From Paenibacillus antri (GTDB lineage: Bacteria; Bacillota; Bacilli; Paenibacillales; YIM-B00363): 64,000 nucleotides of DNA. The stretch's first letter is position 1; every line of letters begins with the position of its first letter. The stretch covers positions 186,001-250,000 of the forward strand of contig NZ_VCIW01000001.1 of NCBI RefSeq assembly GCF_005765165.1, given 5' to 3'. Below are positions 43,007-52,099 of the stretch, piece by piece. The position numbers and the translations under genes are program-made. Under the pieces are notes generated by a model. That model worked only from the letters and a program-made list of their open reading frames with translations. It searched no databases and had not been told where the DNA came from.

Positions 43007-44245
43007 CTACAGAGACGGCACTCTTCGAACTTCATCACGTACTGTGTCAAACGCTGCCGCCATTTCGGTTACGGAAGAAAAGCGATGAGTAATATCCGGG
43101 TGTGTAGCTCGTAATAAGAAATCCTTTACACCCTTGCTTTTATCATAAAGTCCGTTCCCAAACTTCTTTCCGGTCAAGATGAAGTTAATGACTTGGGCAA
43201 TGGAGTAAATTTCATGACCGACCTCATATTTATTAAATCCAACCCTCCCGAGGTCCGGGTCGTTCAGGGAGCCTTTAAGGCTAGAATCAATGCTAGTCAA
43301 ACTACTCTCGGGGACTTTAACAAGTCCAAAATCCGATATCTTCAATATCTTGGTATCTTCATAAATCTGCACCAAAATATTGGTGTAGCTGACGTCGCGG
43401 TGTAAACGCCCCTTGCTGTGAATGTACGAAAATGCCCGGAACAGTTGTGTTATGAAGATAAGCCTCTCCTGCATTATAAGCTTTGTGTTGTTCACCGCAA
43501 TATATTCGGCCAGCGTCTTACCATTTGCATATTCCATCACATATTCATTATTGACGTCGTCGTAACGGTAAACTCGAATTATGTATGGGGAATCGAATTT
43601 TTTTGTTTCTTCAAACTCATTTTTAAACCGTTCGAGCTCCTTCGCCGTAAGGGTTTTCTTGGCTTTCTTTAGGGCAAACCACTGGTTATAGAACGGATCT
43701 TTGTATTTAAACACGTCGGCATATGATCCCCCGCCTATCCCTTTAAGCACCAGTTTGTCCGATCCTTGTGGCCGTTTCACGGCAATAACATCAGATAGTG
43801 TAAATATTGGTTTATACTCGATTAGGTCGATAACGGGTATATCAGTGGGAATTGTACTTCCACCGGACTCATTTAGAAATGTGTGACAGGTATCCAGCAC
43901 TGCTGCATATGAGGACTCTATTTTGAAATTAAACCGGCTGTTCTTAAGTGCAGCCTCCAAAACGCGGAGAGTTTTTATAGCTCTAATCAGATCCCGGCTA
44001 GGATTGGCGTTGAAATGTCCCCCATGTCCGCGAACATATTTTTGGTACATAAAACCGAGTAAATTATTGAATGCGGTATGCAGGGTAATAAATATATCCC
44101 GGAGTTCCTCGTTCTCGATGTCCTCATACAATTCAGCAAATAGCACTGTTGTGAAATCTGATGGGGAAAATAAAGTGTTTAGTTTTTTGGACTCAATGGA
44201 AATTATTCTTTCGATTTCTTTTTCTGTTAGTGCGATTGGATTCAC
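43007..44245 (-). CDS. cytosolic Ser/Thr protein kinase (Hanks type)
   Basis: 412 residues. An N-terminal helical domain (1-150) of unknown type, then a kinase domain: glycine loop GIGGGSYADVFK (169-180), K193 in WFALKKAKK, HRD at 282-284, N289, DFG at 305-307. In the catalytic loop (HRDVSYTN) the usual lysine after HRD-L is serine. No membrane helix or PASTA repeats, so not a PrkC-type sensor; stand-alone kinases in islands include antiphage Stk2-type proteins, and it stands beside a dynamin fragment. GTG start, weak ribosome binding site. Confidence 0.85.
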   Translation of the reverse strand: MNPIALTEKEIERIISIESKKLNTLFSPSDFTTVLFAELYEDIENEELRDIFITLHTAFNNLLGFMYQKYVRGHGGHFNANPSRDLIRAIKTLRVLEAALKNSRFNFKIESSYAAVLDTCHTFLNESGGSTIPTDIPVIDLIEYKPIFTLSDVIAVKRPQGSDKLVLKGIGGGSYADVFKYKDPFYNQWFALKKAKKTLTAKELERFKNEFEETKKFDSPYIIRVYRYDDVNNEYVMEYANGKTLAEYIAVNNTKLIMQERLIFITQLFRAFSYIHSKGRLHRDVSYTNILVQIYEDTKILKISDFGLVKVPESSLTSIDSSLKGSLNDPDLGRVGFNKYEVGHEIYSIAQVINFILTGKKFGNGLYDKSKGVKDFLLRATHPDITHRFSSVTEMAAAFDTVRDEVRRVPSL

Positions 44246-44318
44246 CCCGCTTATACCGCGTTACGCTATGGAACTAATAACAACAAGATTAGTGGCGTAC
44301 CCTTTATTACAACTGAAA

Positions 44319-44346
44319 ACGTCAACCGGTTGTGGCCGGTTGACGT
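44319..44346. terminator. perfect 11-bp hairpin
   Basis: ACGTCAACCGG / CCGGTTGACGT with a six-base loop; on the minus strand it is followed by TTTTC. It ends the HIT gene transcript before the kinase gene. Confidence 0.6.
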
Positions 44347-44372
44347 CAAACAAACGTCCCCGATAGTTCAAC
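44345..44372. repeat. dispersed element A, copy 2
   Basis: Contains ACGTCCCCGATAGTTCAAC, abutting the hairpin at 44319-44346, 3' of the HIT gene. The 44246-44558 gap holds nothing else I can identify. Confidence 0.6.
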
Positions 44373-44558
44373 GATGAAGGCTTACCCTTGAGTTCTTATC
44401 CACTTGCTGTCTTGGTCTTCCCTCCATGCAATCCAACCAAGTGGGAGATCAAAGAGCAGATCGTCTCTTCAAGTTAGTTTCAATTCAATCTTCAACGCGT
44501 TTTGAGCGATCATTGCAGCATTACGCGGTAAATCACTCCCGTCGCGCTCTTGTCCCAG

Positions 44559-44981
44559 TTAATTGAATAGTTGATTTAAGACCCTAATGATTTTTTCTTT
44601 TGTTTGTGGCAAACGTTTCTCAGCACCATCTGGATGTAACGGTTCACCCCACGTAAATCCATCACCTTCATATCTTGGAATAAGGTGCATGTGATAATGA
44701 GTCAAATCGTTAAATTTCCCACCATCTTGACTCACTCTAATACCATCTGGCTTATATACATGCTTCAAGATAGTTGACAGCATTTGAGAGGCGTCCATGA
44801 TGCTGTAAGCAGTTTCTTGGTCAATTTCGTCGACATCCAAGTAGTGTTTTTTAGGAAGGATTAGCGTGTGCCCTTCATTAAATGGAGCAATATCAAGTAC
44901 ACAAGTAATTAATTCGTTCTCAAATATAATATTCAAATTAGGTTCAATCCCATTAGCAATCCTACATCCCAAGCATTCCAT
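44559..44981 (-). CDS. HIT family protein (histidine-triad hydrolase)
   Basis: 140 residues, normal length. The histidine triad is visible in LTHYHMHLIPRYEGDG; CLGCRIANG at the N-terminus gives a CxxC as in many HIT proteins; GHTLILPKKHYLDVDEID is the expected strand. A nucleoside phosphoramidate or dinucleotide hydrolase. ATG with GAGGTG upstream. A single-gene unit in the island. Confidence 0.9.
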   Translation of the reverse strand: MECLGCRIANGIEPNLNIIFENELITCVLDIAPFNEGHTLILPKKHYLDVDEIDQETAYSIMDASQMLSTILKHVYKPDGIRVSQDGGKFNDLTHYHMHLIPRYEGDGFTWGEPLHPDGAEKRLPQTKEKIIRVLNQLFN

Positions 44982-45108
44982 TGCATCACCTCGTTAAATT
45001 AACTGTTGGTATTTACAAATAATTCGATTACCTTATTCAACTATCCTGCTCAGCTACTTCAATGAGCAACGGCAGCCCAACGTTTACCGGCTGCCATTGT
45101 GTCACGTG

Positions 45109-45133
45109 GAGCTAACGTCCCCAATAGTTGAAC
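45109..45133. repeat. dispersed element A, copy 3
   Basis: Contains GCTAACGTCCCCAATAGTTG, ending three bases from the stop of the next gene. A GGCAGCC / GGCTGCC hairpin (45071-45095) lies beside it. Confidence 0.6.
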
Positions 45134-45135
45134 AA

Positions 45136-45576
45136 TTATCTCCGTAATTCTAAGGAGGTTCCCCATGTCATATTAATTCTTGGTTTTGTTTGGAGTACGA
45201 GCGGCTTAACATAATTCTCCTCGTCAAATTCAAGAACTAAGCTTTCAAAATCGTTAGATTTTCTAATGGTTATGTCCTTGATGTTTTCTAAAATTATTTT
45301 GGTAAGTTCCTCTTCATATAGGTAAAGTCTTATTTGACCACTACGACTCGCTTCTTCAAAATCAAATTCAGCTTTAACTTTGTCTCGAATTACGTAAAAA
45401 GACACACTAGTGTACTGCCACGGTATCCCATCTTCAGAAAGCTGCGCATCGCATTCAAAAAGATATTCTAGCTCAAATAATTCAGGAGTTTTCAAAAAGA
45501 CCACCTCGTAGCAAATTATGTTCTCCATTAAACTAACGCCAAACTGATCAGCAACTTCCTTTTTCTGAGCAGACAC
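45136..45576 (-). CDS. hypothetical protein
   Basis: 146 residues, acidic, alternating strands and helices (IICYEVVFLKTPELFELEYL, PWQYTSVSFYVIRDKVKAEF), no membrane helix, no recognised family. GTG start with a weak CTAAGG upstream; ATG at codon 17 is an alternative. A single-gene unit flanked by repeats like its neighbours. Confidence 0.6.
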   Translation of the reverse strand: MSAQKKEVADQFGVSLMENIICYEVVFLKTPELFELEYLFECDAQLSEDGIPWQYTSVSFYVIRDKVKAEFDFEEASRSGQIRLYLYEEELTKIILENIKDITIRKSNDFESLVLEFDEENYVKPLVLQTKPRINMTWGTSLELRR

Positions 45577-45655
45577 TAGTATAGAAACCTTAGGACTTGC
45601 GCTATTATTTCAACATTCTTCAAACGCTTCACCACGGCAGTGCTGAACGCAGAAA

Positions 45656-45678
45656 AGCGATGGATCGGCTCCATCGCT
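45656..45678 (-). repeat. repeat B, copy 1 (terminator-like)
   Basis: AGCGATGGA / TCCATCGCT with loop TCGGC; on the minus strand the stem is followed by TTTTCTGCG, so it can terminate the PRTase gene. Related copies at 48747, 49563 and 51985. Confidence 0.65.
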
Positions 45679-45698
45679 GCTGTCTAGTCCCCTTTAGC

Positions 45699-46235
45699 TT
45701 AATGCGTTGACATGCTTGCCTCGATTAGTTCCTCCATCTTAAACAAGGACAAGAACGTCAGTCCCGAATCCTCAAGATTATCTCTGCCTAGTTGTTCTCG
45801 CTCGATGACACACAATACATTGTTTACAGTGGCACCACCGGTTTTCAAATCTTGCGCACTCAACAATATTTGTCCGCCCGTCGTTACTACATCCTCGATG
45901 ATGCAAATATTCTTACCTTGGAAATCAATGCCTTCAGCCAGTTTACAGGTTCCGTATTCTTTAGCTTTTTTTCTTACGAAAGCTACTGGGATTCCTGTCT
46001 TTAGAGAGAGTGCTGTTGCAATCGGAATTCCACCCATTTCAAGACCAGCCAAAACTTCAGTTCCAATCGGAATCAATTGCGACAAATGCTCGGCAATTTC
46101 GTTTAACAAAACGGGGTTAGATTCAAACAAATACTTATCAAAGTAATCATTGGACACTTTTCCTGATCTTAACTTAAAAGTACCTGTCAAATGTGCTGTT
46201 TTGTAAATCTCATTTGCTAATGCCAATCTTTCCAT
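45699..46235 (-). CDS. orotate phosphoribosyltransferase-like protein
   Basis: About 178 residues. PRPP-binding motif ICIIEDVVTTGGQ and orotate PRTase features (LTGTFKLRSGKVSNDYFDKY, LAGLEMGGIPIATALSLKTG, AFVRKKAKEYGT). It catalyses orotate + PRPP to OMP in pyrimidine synthesis; being outside a pyr operon it is probably an extra copy or has another substrate. ATG 46235 with GAGGCGG upstream. Confidence 0.85.
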   Translation of the reverse strand: MERLALANEIYKTAHLTGTFKLRSGKVSNDYFDKYLFESNPVLLNEIAEHLSQLIPIGTEVLAGLEMGGIPIATALSLKTGIPVAFVRKKAKEYGTCKLAEGIDFQGKNICIIEDVVTTGGQILLSAQDLKTGGATVNNVLCVIEREQLGRDNLEDSGLTFLSLFKMEELIEASMSTH

Positions 46236-46331
46236 TTTGCACCGCCTCAAGTTTTCCTTTATTTTAACATACCATGATTGAACATAACTGCCCCGTCCCT
46301 CGGTTTTAACGGTTTATCTCACGTAAACTCA

Positions 46332-46666
46332 GTCATTCGCAGGATTTCGTCACCTTGAGTTGCTTGGGAACGACGTTGAAGAGGAGGAAAGTTAGCTGGG
46401 TACTCCATGAGAATGCTCATCAGGGCATGCGGGAATAGAAGAAATACCTTGGAATATTCCCCCAGGACGTTATCTACTGCACGCTTCCTCCACATAAGGC
46501 CCTGGTGTTTACCATCCCATGGCTCAACGGGTCTTCGCCCTTACATTCCATCGTCATACATTTCCAAGGTGTGGAGACCGACAGCGTTTAGCGGACGGGT
46601 CTAAGCCCTTATTGGGCAGTAACGCGGTTCTCCGTGCTTTCTTTGTTGAAATCCTACGAATGAGTC
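46332..46666 (-). ncRNA. candidate structured noncoding (bridge-RNA-like) region of the IS element
   Basis: The segment is bounded by inverted repeats: GTCATTCGCAGGATTTC at 46332-46348 and GAAATCCTACGAATGAGTC at 46648-46666. Between them no credible gene is seen; a small hairpin AGCCC/GGGC is visible near 46605. In IS110-family elements the noncoding end can encode a bridge RNA that guides recombination; assignment here is by position only. Confidence 0.35.
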
Positions 46667-46685
46667 AATCTACGTAATACCAGAA

Positions 46686-47971
46686 TTACGCGACCTGTGC
46701 GAGAACGCAGCTTACTTTTTCAGGCACAAAGGTTTCCCCTCTTTGAACGAGACCAATCAGAATCCTGGCTAATTCCCCCACCAATTTAAACACAGATTGC
46801 TGCTTCTTCATTTGCTTCACTTTGACGTTATGGTCATGCAGTTCACGAAATACCGGATTTACACCGATGAGTTGTATCGTTGCGAGATACAGATATTTTC
46901 GTAAGGTGGAATCTCCACGTTTAGATACAATAATCTGGCCCTTCCGCTTTCCTGACGTACTATCAGCCAGGTTAAGGCCAGCTTTTCGCAGCAACTGTCG
47001 ACCGTGTGCATATTGTTTCAGATCGCCTGCACCGGATAAGATTGCTGCCACAAAGATCGTTCCTAAGCCCTTTATCGACCGCAGCTGGGTCGCTATCGGA
47101 ATTTCGCTCAGTAGAGATGCGACTTGTTTCTCCATGTTTTCCAGCATACCCTCAATACGCTCATACTCTGTGATCAACCGCTTTAAGTCTTCCTTTGCCT
47201 CGCCTAAAGCCGTAGTGTCCCCCACACTCCGCTTGGCCTCTGAGATCAGCTCGGCTGCTTTAAGCATGCCTGTTGAGCCGCCGGCTCTTTGCATATGCTT
47301 TCTCCACGCCGTAATAACCTCTTCTACAGACTTGGCTGCGAGATCCTGTGGGGAGAACAATTCCTTTAACGTTGCCATTGAACGTTTGCAATGCCAATGC
47401 TTAAAAACCGATGTATACTCTGGAAAGCGAATATCCACCAGCGAATAATTCGATTCTGCAAACGGACACTGTTGGCCACCCAAAACTCCCGGTCGCTCAT
47501 CATGGTGCGGAGTCTTTGATACACGTGAGATTGTTTTGTGTAGTCATAATAATAGCCCCGACTTACAATATCCGCGATGACTAGTGCGTCCTTCGGGTCA
47601 CTCTTTGAAGGAGAATTATCGCGGTTTTCTTTGTTCCTTTTCGTCGTAGCCGGATTCACTAGGACGACGTTCATCCCTTTGCTTGTTAGCCAGTTGGCTA
47701 AGTTCCACCAATAATGCCCCGTCGGCTCCATGCCTATGAGAATGTTGTTCAACCGATGCTTTTGGTAGAGAACCTCCACCCAGCGATGCAGCTTTTCAAA
47801 CCCTTCAATCGTGTTGTTAAATGAGAGATGTCGATTCGTGAGGATAATTCCGCGGTAATTTGTAGCTTGAGCCACATGCGTCTCTTTAGCCATATCGATG
47901 CCAACGACAAGATGAGAAGTGGTAATTCGTTCAATTCGTTGATTTTGCCCTTGGGATTGCTTAAACTTCAT
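46686..47971 (-). pseudogene. IS110-family transposase, frameshifted
   Basis: N-terminal DEDD (RuvC-like) part: HLVVGIDMAKETHVAQATNY, LNNILIGMEPTGHYWWNLAN, NRDNSPSKSDPKDALVIADI. C-terminal Transposase_20 part: PIATQLRSIKGLGTIFVAAI, LSGAGDLKQYAHGRQLLRKA. The two frames meet near 47440, where CGCTGGTGGAT would join correctly as CGCTGGGTGGAT, that is, one G is missing. ATG 47971 with AAGGAGGCGC. If the shift is real the element cannot move by itself. Confidence 0.85.
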
Positions 47972-48124
47972 AATAAGAGCGCCTCCTTGATGGTGTTGGG
48001 TTTCGAACCCGTGGACAAACCCATCATACCGAGGCGCTCCTTTTTTGACAAAGACCATTTCTTAGCCTTAACAGGAATGTTTAACGCAGTGAAGCCGCCC
48101 GGTCGTTCCGGCAGCTTCGTCGTT

Positions 48125-48156
48125 GTTTAATGAAACTATCGTCCCCGTTACTTCAA
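48125..48156. repeat. dispersed element A, copy 4
   Basis: Contains ACTATCGTCCCCGTTACTTC, 3' of the GNAT gene, beside a GAAGCCGCC / GGCAGCTTC imperfect hairpin (48090-48118). Confidence 0.6.
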
Positions 48157-48201
48157 CATGAAGGAAGCCAACTAGATTGCGCTCCCGCAGAACAATACCC
48201 T

Positions 48202-48609
48202 TTAGATCTTTTTGGTAAGAAGTATTTCCAACGGTTGTGTATCAAGTATTAAGCACCCAGCATCTTTATATCCTAGTTTCCTATAAAAATGTTGGGCACC
48301 TTCGTCAGCTTGGGTGGAGGTCATGATTATTTTGTAGCCGCTCCGTTTCATTTGTTCTTCCCAAAAGAGGATAACTTGTTTTCCCACACCTTTACCTCGA
48401 TTTTGTTCATCGACCCAAATCATGTTCATGAAAGGGGTGTTGTCCCAAAAGTATCCGTACCTCATCCAACCGATATTATGTTCATCTTTATCCCGGATAA
48501 TATATATTTCAGTTCCCTTGATTTTTGACAGAATCAAGTTCTCGGAAATATGACGGTCGCGTTCTCTAATGTATTCATAGTCCGAGTCATTTGCAAAATC
48601 TATCCTCAT
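48202..48609 (-). CDS. GNAT family N-acetyltransferase
   Basis: 135 residues. Acetyl-CoA motif NRGKGVGKQVILFWEEQMKR and the following GYKIIMTSTQADEGAQHFYR..LGYKDAG are the standard GNAT strand-helix pattern. Acceptor unknown. ATG with GGGGGAAG upstream. A single-gene unit. Confidence 0.9.
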   Translation of the reverse strand: MRIDFANDSDYEYIRERDRHISENLILSKIKGTEIYIIRDKDEHNIGWMRYGYFWDNTPFMNMIWVDEQNRGKGVGKQVILFWEEQMKRSGYKIIMTSTQADEGAQHFYRKLGYKDAGCLILDTQPLEILLTKKI

Positions 48610-48746
48610 TTAAACTTCCCCCTTGTGGTACATAGCAGTAGTAATAAGAATTTCCCAAATATCTAATTTACCCCGAACAATAGATCTCACCTATATTGAA
48701 CATTTCTGCTCCGATAGCTGGGCAATTGTGCGGAATGCAGATAAAT

Positions 48747-48768
48747 GCAATGGATCGGCTCCATCGCT
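48747..48768 (-). repeat. repeat B, copy 2
   Basis: GCAATGGATCGGCTCCATCG: same core as at 45656 with one arm mutated; 3' of the next gene, preceded by a similar GCGGAATGCAGA tract. Confidence 0.6.
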
Positions 48769-48794
48769 AAATTCTTGTTCACGTAAACTTACTC

Positions 48795-49433
48795 CTAGCG
48801 CAATGGGTATATAAGTTGAATACCTGTTTCTGAAACTAACCCCTCATAAACTGCGTAATTGTGGTCCGCACCTACAATACACAGGAGTCGTTTTCCCGAA
48901 TGCTTCTTAACTGCATTCTTAATCCTTTGAATCATGATTAGATGTCTGCATGTATACCTGAATAAATGTGATTGAGGATTAACTTTTTCCAACCATAAGT
49001 ATTTTTGCTTTGTGATGTTATCCCATTCTGTAGAATTAAATGGCAGTACACTGGAATCCAAGGCTGTGAGCTGTTTTTCAAACCATCGATCTAACTCAGC
49101 GTTATATTCGCCGCGAATCTCCTTGTTGAAACCGTTGAATGGATCAAAATCCATCCAAACATCAAGCTCGACCCAATCTATTGGTTCAAAACCATATTTC
49201 TTCTCTTCACACAAAGGGAATATTAAATCCCAATACTCGCTAGGAGGTTCTCCCCAATACCCTCGGTAATCACGGTCTCGCTGGTAATGTTCCCAACTGG
49301 TGGGAAGTACCTCTCCACAGATCACATCGGGACTGAAGTCCAATATCAATTCCTTAATAAGATCCAATGTTAAATTGTGTTTTCGTCTTAATTGATCGTC
49401 ATGAACTACTCCCAAAATTCCGACCGTTGTCAC
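48795..49433 (-). CDS. hypothetical protein, weakly TraB/ChaN-like
   Basis: About 212 residues. Begins TTVGILGVVHDDQLRRKHNL with a histidine after the first strand, then FSPDVICGEVLPTSW with a glutamate, and ends RLLCIVGADHNYAVYEGL with a second histidine. This H..E..H pattern is reminiscent of TraB/TIKI/ChaN-type folds, but it is only a weak resemblance. GTG 49433 with GGGAGGCG upstream. No signal peptide. Confidence 0.65.
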   Translation of the reverse strand: MTTVGILGVVHDDQLRRKHNLTLDLIKELILDFSPDVICGEVLPTSWEHYQRDRDYRGYWGEPPSEYWDLIFPLCEEKKYGFEPIDWVELDVWMDFDPFNGFNKEIRGEYNAELDRWFEKQLTALDSSVLPFNSTEWDNITKQKYLWLEKVNPQSHLFRYTCRHLIMIQRIKNAVKKHSGKRLLCIVGADHNYAVYEGLVSETGIQLIYPLR

Positions 49434-49562
49434 GAAAGCGCCTCCCACTTAGCCCACATTAATCAAAAACCTAATAACCCATCAATTATTAATAACGAAC
49501 CAATTGTTGGAAAGTTGCGCATTACTGCCAGCTTGTTGAATAGCCGTGCAGAACACAGTAAA

Positions 49563-49583
49563 AGCGATGGTTCGGTTCCATCG
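49563..49583. repeat. repeat B, copy 3
   Basis: AGCGATGGTTCGGTTCCATC, preceded by GTGCAGAACACAG like the other copies. It lies between two divergent genes, so the gene it once followed may have been lost. Confidence 0.55.
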
Positions 49584-49687
49584 ATGTGCTCTCAACCTGA
49601 TATACACTGTTATATTGTTCCAATTACTCTCAATATGTTTTATACTTTGATTTAGCGCACGATTTTTAAATATAGAGGGGTTTTGAA

Positions 49688-50377
49688 ATGGAATCTATAA
49701 AAATTATGATTAGTTCTACCGTCGACGACCTAAAAGCAGAGAGAGAGACAGCTGAATTAGCATTTACGAGTAACGCCTTTGTTGAGTTAATTGGAGCAGA
49801 TCGTTTCAATACAGCTTCTGTTGCTGGCAACTCCCGACTTGAAACCACGCGTATGGCAAGAGAGTGTGATCTTTACATCCTTATTCTTGGATCAAGGTAT
49901 GGTCATGAACTCTCAAATGGAAAGTCAGCCACAGAGATTGAATTCGACGCCGCTATTAAAGCTGATCCAACTAAGGTTCTGATCTTTAAGAAGGAAACTA
50001 CAGATCCTGCAGAACTAAAACAACAAGATTTTATTAACAGGGTAAGTAATTACACATCAGGTTATTGGCGAACTTCATTTTCACACACCGCTCAACTTAT
50101 GGCACTAATCCAAAACTCATTCCAACAATGGCTTAAAAATCGCGCTAATTTGGGAACCAGTGCAGATTTCGTCGACCACTTTATTCGATTAGCAAAACAG
50201 CGGATCCCTGAGCCATCAGCCCAAATGTACTATAAAACAGAAAAAGATAACGTTGATCTGTCATTTGAAATGTTCTCTCACACTTATTATATAAACTTCA
50301 GTAAAAAGCAAATATATGATGATTTTTGGGGTTGCTTAAATCATTTAGAAGATCAATTCGGTCTTTGGCTTAGCTAA
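49688..50377 (+). CDS. DUF4062 (TIR-like) protein
   Basis: 229 residues. KIMISSTVDDLKAERETAEL at the start, MARECDLYILILGSRYGHEL and GKSATEIEFDAAIKADPTKV are the DUF4062 hallmarks, a flavodoxin/TIR-like fold often N-terminal in signalling and NTPase-linked conflict proteins. The C-terminal 100 residues are not recognised. ATG with GAGGGG. Only 21 bases separate it from the next gene, so they form an operon; the HNH nuclease gene follows. Confidence 0.8.
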   Translation: MESIKIMISSTVDDLKAERETAELAFTSNAFVELIGADRFNTASVAGNSRLETTRMARECDLYILILGSRYGHELSNGKSATEIEFDAAIKADPTKVLIFKKETTDPAELKQQDFINRVSNYTSGYWRTSFSHTAQLMALIQNSFQQWLKNRANLGTSADFVDHFIRLAKQRIPEPSAQMYYKTEKDNVDLSFEMFSHTYYINFSKKQIYDDFWGCLNHLEDQFGLWLS

Positions 50378-50398
50378 ATTAAAGGGGGCATTCTGAGT

Positions 50399-51040
50399 AT
50401 GAACAAAGTACAAACTGATCCATATATAAATATGCTCTTAACAATTATTAGAGATAATTCGACTCAAAAACAGGAGATAAGAGATGCAATTAAAACTTTA
50501 GGTCAAATTGTAGGGAGAAGAATCTACGGTGATCATTATACGTCTGCTAAGATTGTCCAAACTCCTATGCAACAACCATATCAAGGTTTAGTAAGTCGAT
50601 TGGCAACTACTGTAGTATTAAGCACCCGTGATGATCATGAGTACTTTGCCGCTGGAATAGCCTCTGTATTTGATGGGTGTTTACGCGGTTATATGGATTT
50701 CTCTGGTGCTAGAGGTGAACAAGCATTAAATCTTCCAATACAAGCCGCTTCTCTACCTACTCCACCAGTAGGACAAGTAGTAAGTAACGTTATTATTGCC
50801 AAATCTGTACTTGCAACAGGTTGTACAGCAGTTTCAATAGCGAGAAAAGCAATTGAATTATATCGGCCTGAAAAAATATTCTTAGTATCCACTTTTTATT
50901 CCCAGCGAGGGTTAGAAGAGGTCAACCATCAAATCTACCCAAGACCAGAAATATATATTATCGGGGAACCAGATGATTTAAATAGTGATGGAATGTTGGT
51001 GCCTGGAGTTGGAAACCTAGACCAACGTTTATCTTCCTAA
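50399..51040 (+). CDS. uracil-phosphoribosyltransferase-like protein with altered PRPP loop
   Basis: 213 residues aligning by eye to UPRT: EYFAAGIASVFDGCLRGYMD (82-100), PRPP-loop equivalent IIAKSVLATGCTAVSIARKA (132-151), and the uracil-binding end EIYIIGEPDDLNSDGMLVPG..GNLDQRLS (184-212). Canonical UPRT has DPMLATGGS; here the aspartate is lysine and GG is GC, so normal UMP synthesis is doubtful. Paired with a DUF4062 protein it may be a sensor or effector on nucleotides (inference). AAGGGGG upstream of ATG. Confidence 0.75.
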   Translation: MNKVQTDPYINMLLTIIRDNSTQKQEIRDAIKTLGQIVGRRIYGDHYTSAKIVQTPMQQPYQGLVSRLATTVVLSTRDDHEYFAAGIASVFDGCLRGYMDFSGARGEQALNLPIQAASLPTPPVGQVVSNVIIAKSVLATGCTAVSIARKAIELYRPEKIFLVSTFYSQRGLEEVNHQIYPRPEIYIIGEPDDLNSDGMLVPGVGNLDQRLSS

Positions 51041-51125
51041 ATAATAGGTGCACATTCAGCCTTGGGGACGATGTGATAGACTGAAATCACAGTCCTAACA
51101 GAACGATTAGGGGAGAATGAAGCAT

Positions 51126-51890
51126 ATGGCCGGGAGTGTTTTGATAGACAAATACGGTTCAAATGAGCAACTCCAAGAAAAAGTAATTCGCTTCATCAAT
51201 GACCACGATTTTTCTGAGCAGCTGCTTGAGTCATATCCCCAGAAGGTTCGGAAGATCGTCAATTTCGCGTATCAAACCAATAGCGGTATATTACTCAATC
51301 CCCATGAAATGGCTCGGTTGTTTAAAGTCAATACAGAAGGATGCCACTCAAACGATTATATTAATTTGTTTTCAGGATGCTACGGAATCCCAGTATATGT
51401 AACCACGCCTAGCAATAGATTTCTGTTTGTTTGCAGGGACGTCATCCACAATGGGATGGCCGTGTTTTTGAATTCTAATGTTTCACCTACACCTGATAAA
51501 CCCATTACCGGAAACGCCCCTGCAAATCCAAATATTGAGGAACTTCTTAAAGAGGGGGAAGCAAAGTATAAAAAGGTCGTTCAGTACGAACGGAATCCAA
51601 AGAACCGCCAAAAAGCTATTGAGATGCATGGGATGACATGCAAGGCTTGTGGCTTCAACTTTTTTGAGAAATATGGGAAGCATGGCGCTGGTTATATAGA
51701 GGTACATCATGTGGTCCCACTTCACCAATACCGGGAGAGTACACCAATTGATCCAAGCAAAGACTTAACGGTTCTATGTTCAAATTGCCACCGAATGATC
51801 CATCGTTATAAACTGCATTACTTATCCGTCGAGGAGCTAATACGAATAATCGACTCACAAAAGTGGAATTCAAAAAAGACGTCGATATAA
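51126..51890 (+). CDS. HNH endonuclease (McrA-like)
   Basis: About 254 residues. C-terminal HNH with zinc-binding cysteines: TCKACGFNFFEKYG, YIEVHHVVPLHQY, DLTVLCSNCHRMIHR. The N-terminal 150 residues, possibly a DNA- or ligand-sensing domain, are not recognised (YGSNEQLQEKVIRFINDHDF). ATG 51126 fits GGGGAG spacing better than ATG 51117. It follows the UPRT-like gene by about 85 bases and could be the nuclease of the same system or an independent restriction-type gene. Confidence 0.8.
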   Translation: MAGSVLIDKYGSNEQLQEKVIRFINDHDFSEQLLESYPQKVRKIVNFAYQTNSGILLNPHEMARLFKVNTEGCHSNDYINLFSGCYGIPVYVTTPSNRFLFVCRDVIHNGMAVFLNSNVSPTPDKPITGNAPANPNIEELLKEGEAKYKKVVQYERNPKNRQKAIEMHGMTCKACGFNFFEKYGKHGAGYIEVHHVVPLHQYRESTPIDPSKDLTVLCSNCHRMIHRYKLHYLSVEELIRIIDSQKWNSKKTSI

Positions 51891-51970
51891 ACTTATTACC
51901 GAGGCTCTCACTATACTACCAAGCAATAATTCAGGAGAAGGCTCCTCAAATAACTGCCTCGCCGCTTCAA

Positions 51971-52007
51971 AATGGACCATTGCCACCGATCCATCGCTTT
52001 TTGCGTT
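51971..52007 (+). repeat. repeat B, copy 4 (opposite orientation)
   Basis: ACCGATCCATCGCTTTTTGC reads like the minus-strand form of the other copies and follows the plus-strand HNH gene, so orientation relative to the gene is conserved. It can act as a terminator. Confidence 0.55.
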
Positions 52008-52099
52008 AATTAGAGACTCATCACAATCCGTCTAAGGTATGTAAAGTTCGTTGGTTGAATGGCTGCCGTACTGTTCAGAACAATCTTGTAACAAATGCT

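Larger units (their letters stand above)
46332..48010 (-). mobile_element. IS110-family element (IS1111-like layout)
   Basis: One transposase gene in two frames, plus about 400 bases of noncoding sequence 3' of it. IS110 elements lack ordinary long terminal repeats, so exact ends cannot be fixed here. The long flank downstream of the transposase is the arrangement of the IS1111 group, whereas IS110/IS621 types carry it upstream. Confidence 0.65.

Noticed and set aside
46407-46604. 65-codon plus-strand frame in the IS noncoding flank
   Set aside because: No ribosome site or family; the segment is better explained as structured noncoding DNA of the IS element.
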